Origin: Calothrix sp. C42_A2020_038
Lineage (GTDB): Bacteria; Cyanobacteriota; Cyanobacteriia; Cyanobacteriales; Nostocaceae
NCBI GenBank assembly: GCA_015272395.1
Contig: JACYLQ010000002.1
Location: 46,150 to 110,149, forward strand
DNA: 64,000 nt
Direction of reading: 5' to 3'
How positions within the stretch are numbered: the stretch's first letter is position 1; every line of letters begins with the position of its first letter. Position numbers and translations under genes: made by a program. Shown piece after piece: positions 60,079 through 64,000 of this stretch. The notes below the pieces were generated by a model that worked only from the letters and a program-made list of their open reading frames with translations, was not told the origin of the DNA and did not search any database.

Positions 60079-60253
60079 TTGATCAATAGTTCCAATTTGA
60101 CAATTACAAAAAGCTACTAATTACAAATTAATTATTTATTTTTAATTTTGAATTTTTAGTTGCTACGGTAACACAAGAAAATTATATTCTGTAATACATA
60201 TATCTAAGTTATAAACTGGAGATTTTACATAAGAATTTTTAATCAATAGTTTT

Positions 60254-60272
60254 AAACTAGTCGGTTTAGTTT
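60254..60272. promoter_or_regulatory. Candidate TetR operator aaactagtcggtttagttt
   Basis: Imperfect palindrome between divergent tetR and devB-like genes. Confidence 0.55.
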
Positions 60273-60286
60273 AAATTTATTATAAG

Positions 60287-60301
60287 ACTAAACGGTTTAG
60301 T
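60287..60301. promoter_or_regulatory. Candidate TetR operator actaaacggtttagt
   Basis: Palindrome apart from the centre; shares CGGTTTAGT with 60254-60272. Confidence 0.6.
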
Positions 60302-60323
60302 ATGAAAAAGTACAGGCGCTGTT

Positions 60324-61724
60324 ATGCTGCAAAATGAGAAGCTTGAGTCACCACAGCCACAACGCCCACTAATTGTCAAATTGATTATTGGGGCATTGCT
60401 TGCAGGGGGTGCTGGTCTTTTTTTATTTAATCGGTTGCGGATGGTGGCTACACCTCCAAAACCTTTACCAGTAGCGGTTCCGCAAATAACTACGGTAACA
60501 GCATTGGGGAGACTTGAACCCCAAGGAGAAGTGGTAAAACTATCGGCGCCAACGTCAAATCAAGGTAGTCGGGTAGAGCAGTTGTTGGTTAAGGAGGGAG
60601 ATGTTGTCAGGTCAGGACAAGTAATAGCAGTGATGGAAAATCGCGACCGTCTTTTGGCATCAATGCGGGAAGCAGAAAAAAAAGTAGGAGTTGCGAGAGC
60701 GCAGTTAGGGCGGGTAAAAGCAGGTGCCAAACAGGGGGAGTTAACAGCACGACGTGCAGATATTACTCGTTTGCAAGCAGAGCTAGCAGGAGATATTAGA
60801 AGACAACAGGCCGCTATCGCCCGACTTGAAGCTGAATTGGATGGTGATACAGCAACACAGCAAGCGACAATAAATCGTCTAGAAGCAGAACTACTTGGAC
60901 AAAGACAGGCTTTAAAAGCTACAGTCGCGCGGACAGCAGCAGAAAAGCGTAATGCTCAAGCAGATGTGGGGCGTTACGAGAGTTTGTACAAAGAAGGTGT
61001 AATATCGAGCCAAGAAGTAGATAGAAGGAGATTGAGTGCTGAGACATCAACCCAACAACTACTTGAAAGCCAAGCAACTTTAACGCGGACAATTGCGACT
61101 TTAGAGCAGCAAATCAGAGAAGCTAAAGCTAATCGTAATAAAATGATAGCTACACAGCAACAACAAATTAACGAAGCTAGAGCTACGCTCGATAGAACTA
61201 TAGCCAGTACGCAGCAGCAAATCAAAGAAGCCACAGCAACCCTAGAACAAACTGCGGAAGTTCGTCCCACTGATATTGCAGCAGCCCAAGCAGAAGTTGA
61301 AAGTGCTATGGCAACTGTTGAACGCATTCGATCTGAACTTGCTTTGGCTTATATTCGGGCGCCTAAAAACGGTAGAGTCTTAAAAATTAACACGCGCGCA
61401 GGTGAGACAGTAAGCAACGAAGGAATAGTAGACTTTGGTGAAACAAACCAAATGTACGCAGTCGCGGAAGTTTATCAAAGTGATATTGGCAAAATACGCA
61501 AAGGGCAAAAAGTTCAAGTCACAAGCGACTCCCTACCTCAAGAACTACAGGGAATAGTTGATTGGATAGGATATCAAGTTCAGCGCCAAAATATTATCAA
61601 CACTGATCCTTCGAGTAATATTGACTCTCGGATTATTGAGGTACGTATAAAACTTGACCAGGCATCCAGTGAACAAGCTACCAGGTTTACTAATTTGCAA
61701 GTGCAAACAGTAATTCAATTGTAA
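60324..61724 (+). CDS. DevB-family ABC exporter membrane fusion protein
   Basis: Single N-terminal TM; ALGRLEPQGEVVKLSAPTSNQGSRVEQLLVKEGDVVRSGQVIAVMENRDRL...YIRAPKNGRVLKINTRAGE; coiled-coil hairpin. Confidence 0.93.
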   Translation: MLQNEKLESPQPQRPLIVKLIIGALLAGGAGLFLFNRLRMVATPPKPLPVAVPQITTVTALGRLEPQGEVVKLSAPTSNQGSRVEQLLVKEGDVVRSGQVIAVMENRDRLLASMREAEKKVGVARAQLGRVKAGAKQGELTARRADITRLQAELAGDIRRQQAAIARLEAELDGDTATQQATINRLEAELLGQRQALKATVARTAAEKRNAQADVGRYESLYKEGVISSQEVDRRRLSAETSTQQLLESQATLTRTIATLEQQIREAKANRNKMIATQQQQINEARATLDRTIASTQQQIKEATATLEQTAEVRPTDIAAAQAEVESAMATVERIRSELALAYIRAPKNGRVLKINTRAGETVSNEGIVDFGETNQMYAVAEVYQSDIGKIRKGQKVQVTSDSLPQELQGIVDWIGYQVQRQNIINTDPSSNIDSRIIEVRIKLDQASSEQATRFTNLQVQTVIQL

Positions 61725-61774
61725 TTAGGAATCAAAAATTCGGATATGAAGAATTGAACAAACTCTTAAGTCCT

Positions 61775-61829
61775 AATCCAAAATCCAAAATCCAAAATCC
61801 AAAATCTAAAATCTAAAATCTAAAATCCT
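61775..61829. repeat. Heptamer tandem repeat (aaaatcc)n(aaaatct)n immediately upstream of the devC-like start
   Basis: aatccaaaatccaaaatccaaaatccaaaatctaaaatctaaaatctaaaatcc. Confidence 0.9.
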
Positions 61830-61831
61830 AT

Positions 61832-63007
61832 ATGGTTGGTTTTCTTCAAGAAATACAGCGTCGAACCCCACTAGGTTGGTTACAACTAACTCATGAAAAA
61901 GGTCGGTTTCTTGTTGCACTAGCAGGTATTGCTTTTGCTGATGTATTAATGTTTATGCAGCTTGGGTTTCAGTCAGCGCTATTTGATAGTAATACCCGAT
62001 TACACAATAGTATGCAGGCTGATATTTTTCTGATTAGTCCGCAAGCACGAAATTTGGCTAATATGTCCACCTTTACTCGCAGGCGCCTTTTTCAAGCAAT
62101 GGACATACCTGGGGTAAAATCAGCAGAACCAATGTATGTTAATTTTCTAGATTGGAAAAATCCTCAAACAGGCAATAAGGCTACGGTACTTGTAGCAGGC
62201 TTTAATCCTAGTACATTAGCATTTGATTTACCCGAAGTGGTTAGTCAAATTCACAAAGTCAAATTACCAGATGTAGTTTTATTTGACCGTGCGGGACGTG
62301 GAGATTACGCGCAGATGATAGCCAACGTAGACCAAGGTAAATCAGTGAGTGCGGAAATTGACCGACGTACAGTCAAGGTGAATGGTTTATTTAAGGTTGG
62401 CGCCTCATTTATTGCTGATACAACTTTAATGACTAGCGACCAAAATTTCTTGAGGTTGTTTCCAAGACGTGAGGCAGGTAGTGTAAGTATTGGACTATTA
62501 CAGCTAAAACCAGGTTTTGACCCAGTAATAGTAGCAGGTCAGTTACGTTCTTACTTAGGCAATGATGTGCGGGTTTTGACAAAAGAAGAATTTATTGCAT
62601 TTGAAAAAAAATATTGGCAAGAAAACACAGCTATTGGTTTTATATTTAGCCTTGGTGTTGGTATGGGCTTTATGGTGGGGGTCATTATTGTGTACCAAGT
62701 CCTTTCAACCGATGTTAATGCCCACATGAAAGAGTATGCGACTTTTAAAGCAATGGGATATCGCAATTCATACTTATTAAGTGTGGTGTTTGAAGAAGCA
62801 ATTATTTTAGCAATATTAGGGTTTATACCTGGTTTCAGTGTATCATTTGGACTTTATGCAATGACTAGAAATGCTACTAACTTACCTGTAGTCATGACTT
62901 TAGCGCGTGCAATTCAAGTTCAGGTGATGACAATTATTATGTGTATGATTTCTGGCGCTATTGCTACACGTAAAGTTCAAGCTGCCGACCCAGCCGATAT
63001 GTTCTAA
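61832..63007 (+). CDS. DevC-family ABC exporter permease
   Basis: RTPLGWLQLTHEKGRFLVALAGIAFADVLMFMQLGFQSALFDSNTRLHNSMQADIFLISPQARNL; MacB-like/FtsX permease. Confidence 0.94.
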   Translation: MVGFLQEIQRRTPLGWLQLTHEKGRFLVALAGIAFADVLMFMQLGFQSALFDSNTRLHNSMQADIFLISPQARNLANMSTFTRRRLFQAMDIPGVKSAEPMYVNFLDWKNPQTGNKATVLVAGFNPSTLAFDLPEVVSQIHKVKLPDVVLFDRAGRGDYAQMIANVDQGKSVSAEIDRRTVKVNGLFKVGASFIADTTLMTSDQNFLRLFPRREAGSVSIGLLQLKPGFDPVIVAGQLRSYLGNDVRVLTKEEFIAFEKKYWQENTAIGFIFSLGVGMGFMVGVIIVYQVLSTDVNAHMKEYATFKAMGYRNSYLLSVVFEEAIILAILGFIPGFSVSFGLYAMTRNATNLPVVMTLARAIQVQVMTIIMCMISGAIATRKVQAADPADMF

Positions 63008-63073
63008 TTTTTAGATTTTAAATCTAAAATCCAAAATCCATTCATTGTCGCGCGACTTTTCTAAAATCTAATT

Positions 63074-63772
63074 ATGGAATCTGTTATTTCTGTCCAAAAT
63101 CTAGACCATTTTTTTGGCCACGGTCAACTACGTAAACAGGTGCTATTTGATATTAATCTTGAAATCATGCGCGGTGAGATTATTATTATGACAGGCCCGT
63201 CTGGTTCAGGTAAAACTACGCTGCTAACTTTAGTTGGTGGTTTACGTTCTCCTCAGTCTGGTAGTTTACGGGTTTTAGGACGCGAACTTGTAGGCGCCAA
63301 TGCTGGACAACTTACAAAAGCAAGACGTCATCACGGTTATATTTTTCAAGCCCATAATTTACATGGAAGTTTGACTGCTTTGCAAAATGTACGAATGGGT
63401 TTGGAGGTTCATAAAGGTATTTCACCTAGGGAAATGAACCAGCGTGCGGCTATGATGCTGGAACAAGTTGGACTGGCACACCGTGCAAATTATTTTCCAG
63501 ATGACTTATCAGGAGGACAAAAACAACGGGTAGCTATTGCCCGCGCCCTTGTTAGTCATCCAAAAATTGTCCTTGCTGATGAACCTACAGCTGCACTTGA
63601 TAGTAAATCTGGTCGTGATGTTGTTAATTTGATGCAAACTTTAGCGAAAGAACAAGGGTGTACAATTCTACTAGTTACTCACGATAACCGGATTTTAGAT
63701 ATTGCCGACAGAATTGTACATATGGAAGACGGAAAACTCACTCGTGATGAGGAATTAGCCGCAGCAAGCTGA
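63074..63772 (+). CDS. DevA-family ABC exporter ATPase
   Basis: Walker A TGPSGSGKTTLLTLVGG, LSGGQKQRVAIARALVSHPKIVLADEPTAALDSKSG. Confidence 0.95.
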   Translation: MESVISVQNLDHFFGHGQLRKQVLFDINLEIMRGEIIIMTGPSGSGKTTLLTLVGGLRSPQSGSLRVLGRELVGANAGQLTKARRHHGYIFQAHNLHGSLTALQNVRMGLEVHKGISPREMNQRAAMMLEQVGLAHRANYFPDDLSGGQKQRVAIARALVSHPKIVLADEPTAALDSKSGRDVVNLMQTLAKEQGCTILLVTHDNRILDIADRIVHMEDGKLTRDEELAAAS

Positions 63773-64000
63773 AAGATAACTGTTTGTCCGTTGATTATTT
63801 AGATGAATAGTCAATTATGTAAAAATAAATACTCTTGAGAGTCTTGCATTTATACCAGATTTATACTTACATATAAGGGACGGTTTAATTGATTGACACT
63901 TAGCTAATGTCTGAGATTAGCCTTATTTAGCTTGTTAAATTTAGCCTGAACTACCCCATAACTAAAGTTAGGGGGTTCCAACTTGCATTGCAAGTTTCGT

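Noticed and set aside
45421-61829. Short tandem repeats considered as CRISPR arrays
   Set aside because: Contiguous 7-15-bp units with no unique spacers; no cas genes in the window.

Overview
The window is chromosomal DNA from a filamentous-type cyanobacterium (Nostocales-like by gene content; taxonomy is inferred). Layout: the 5' end of a DNA methyltransferase gene missing from the ORF track (1-220, minus); a tandem-duplicated small protein; pyrG; an SH3/Amidase_3 cell-wall amidase; a C-type-lectin plus VCBS/FG-GAP-like repeat protein; a ~30 kb exopolysaccharide region (about 8.5-39 kb) with WecG/TagA, Wzc-like kinase, acetyltransferase, Wzy-like ligase/polymerase, Wzx-like flippase, an ABC exporter and many glycosyltransferases, several of poorly characterised families; gloB; a GT8; a GH65-phosphorylase/beta-phosphoglucomutase fusion beside sucrose synthase; an IS200/IS605 element (tnpA+tnpB) inside a glutathione S-transferase gene; rnhA with a C-terminal extension; a cruF/cruG-like carotenoid pair; rpmA/rplU; and a TetR-devBCA export locus. 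Strongest non-gene signals: (1) GGCGCC occurs about 80 times by manual count (only ~4 expected) and CGCGCG/GCGCGC about 40 times, while the canonical cyanobacterial HIP1 (GCGATCGC) was not seen, so the genome appears to use alternate highly iterated palindromes; (2) base-resolved IS608-like boundaries (TTAC/TCAA) let the interrupted GST frame be rejoined and predict the TnpB guide and TAM; (3) an ABC exporter carries a C-terminal HisKA-like H-box helix (HELRTRL) with no kinase ATPase domain; (4) a run of five hairpins at 48.49-48.66 kb; (5) dispersed hairpin families, one encoding the C-terminus of a glycosyltransferase. All assignments come from reading sequence and the supplied translations; no searches or folding were run.
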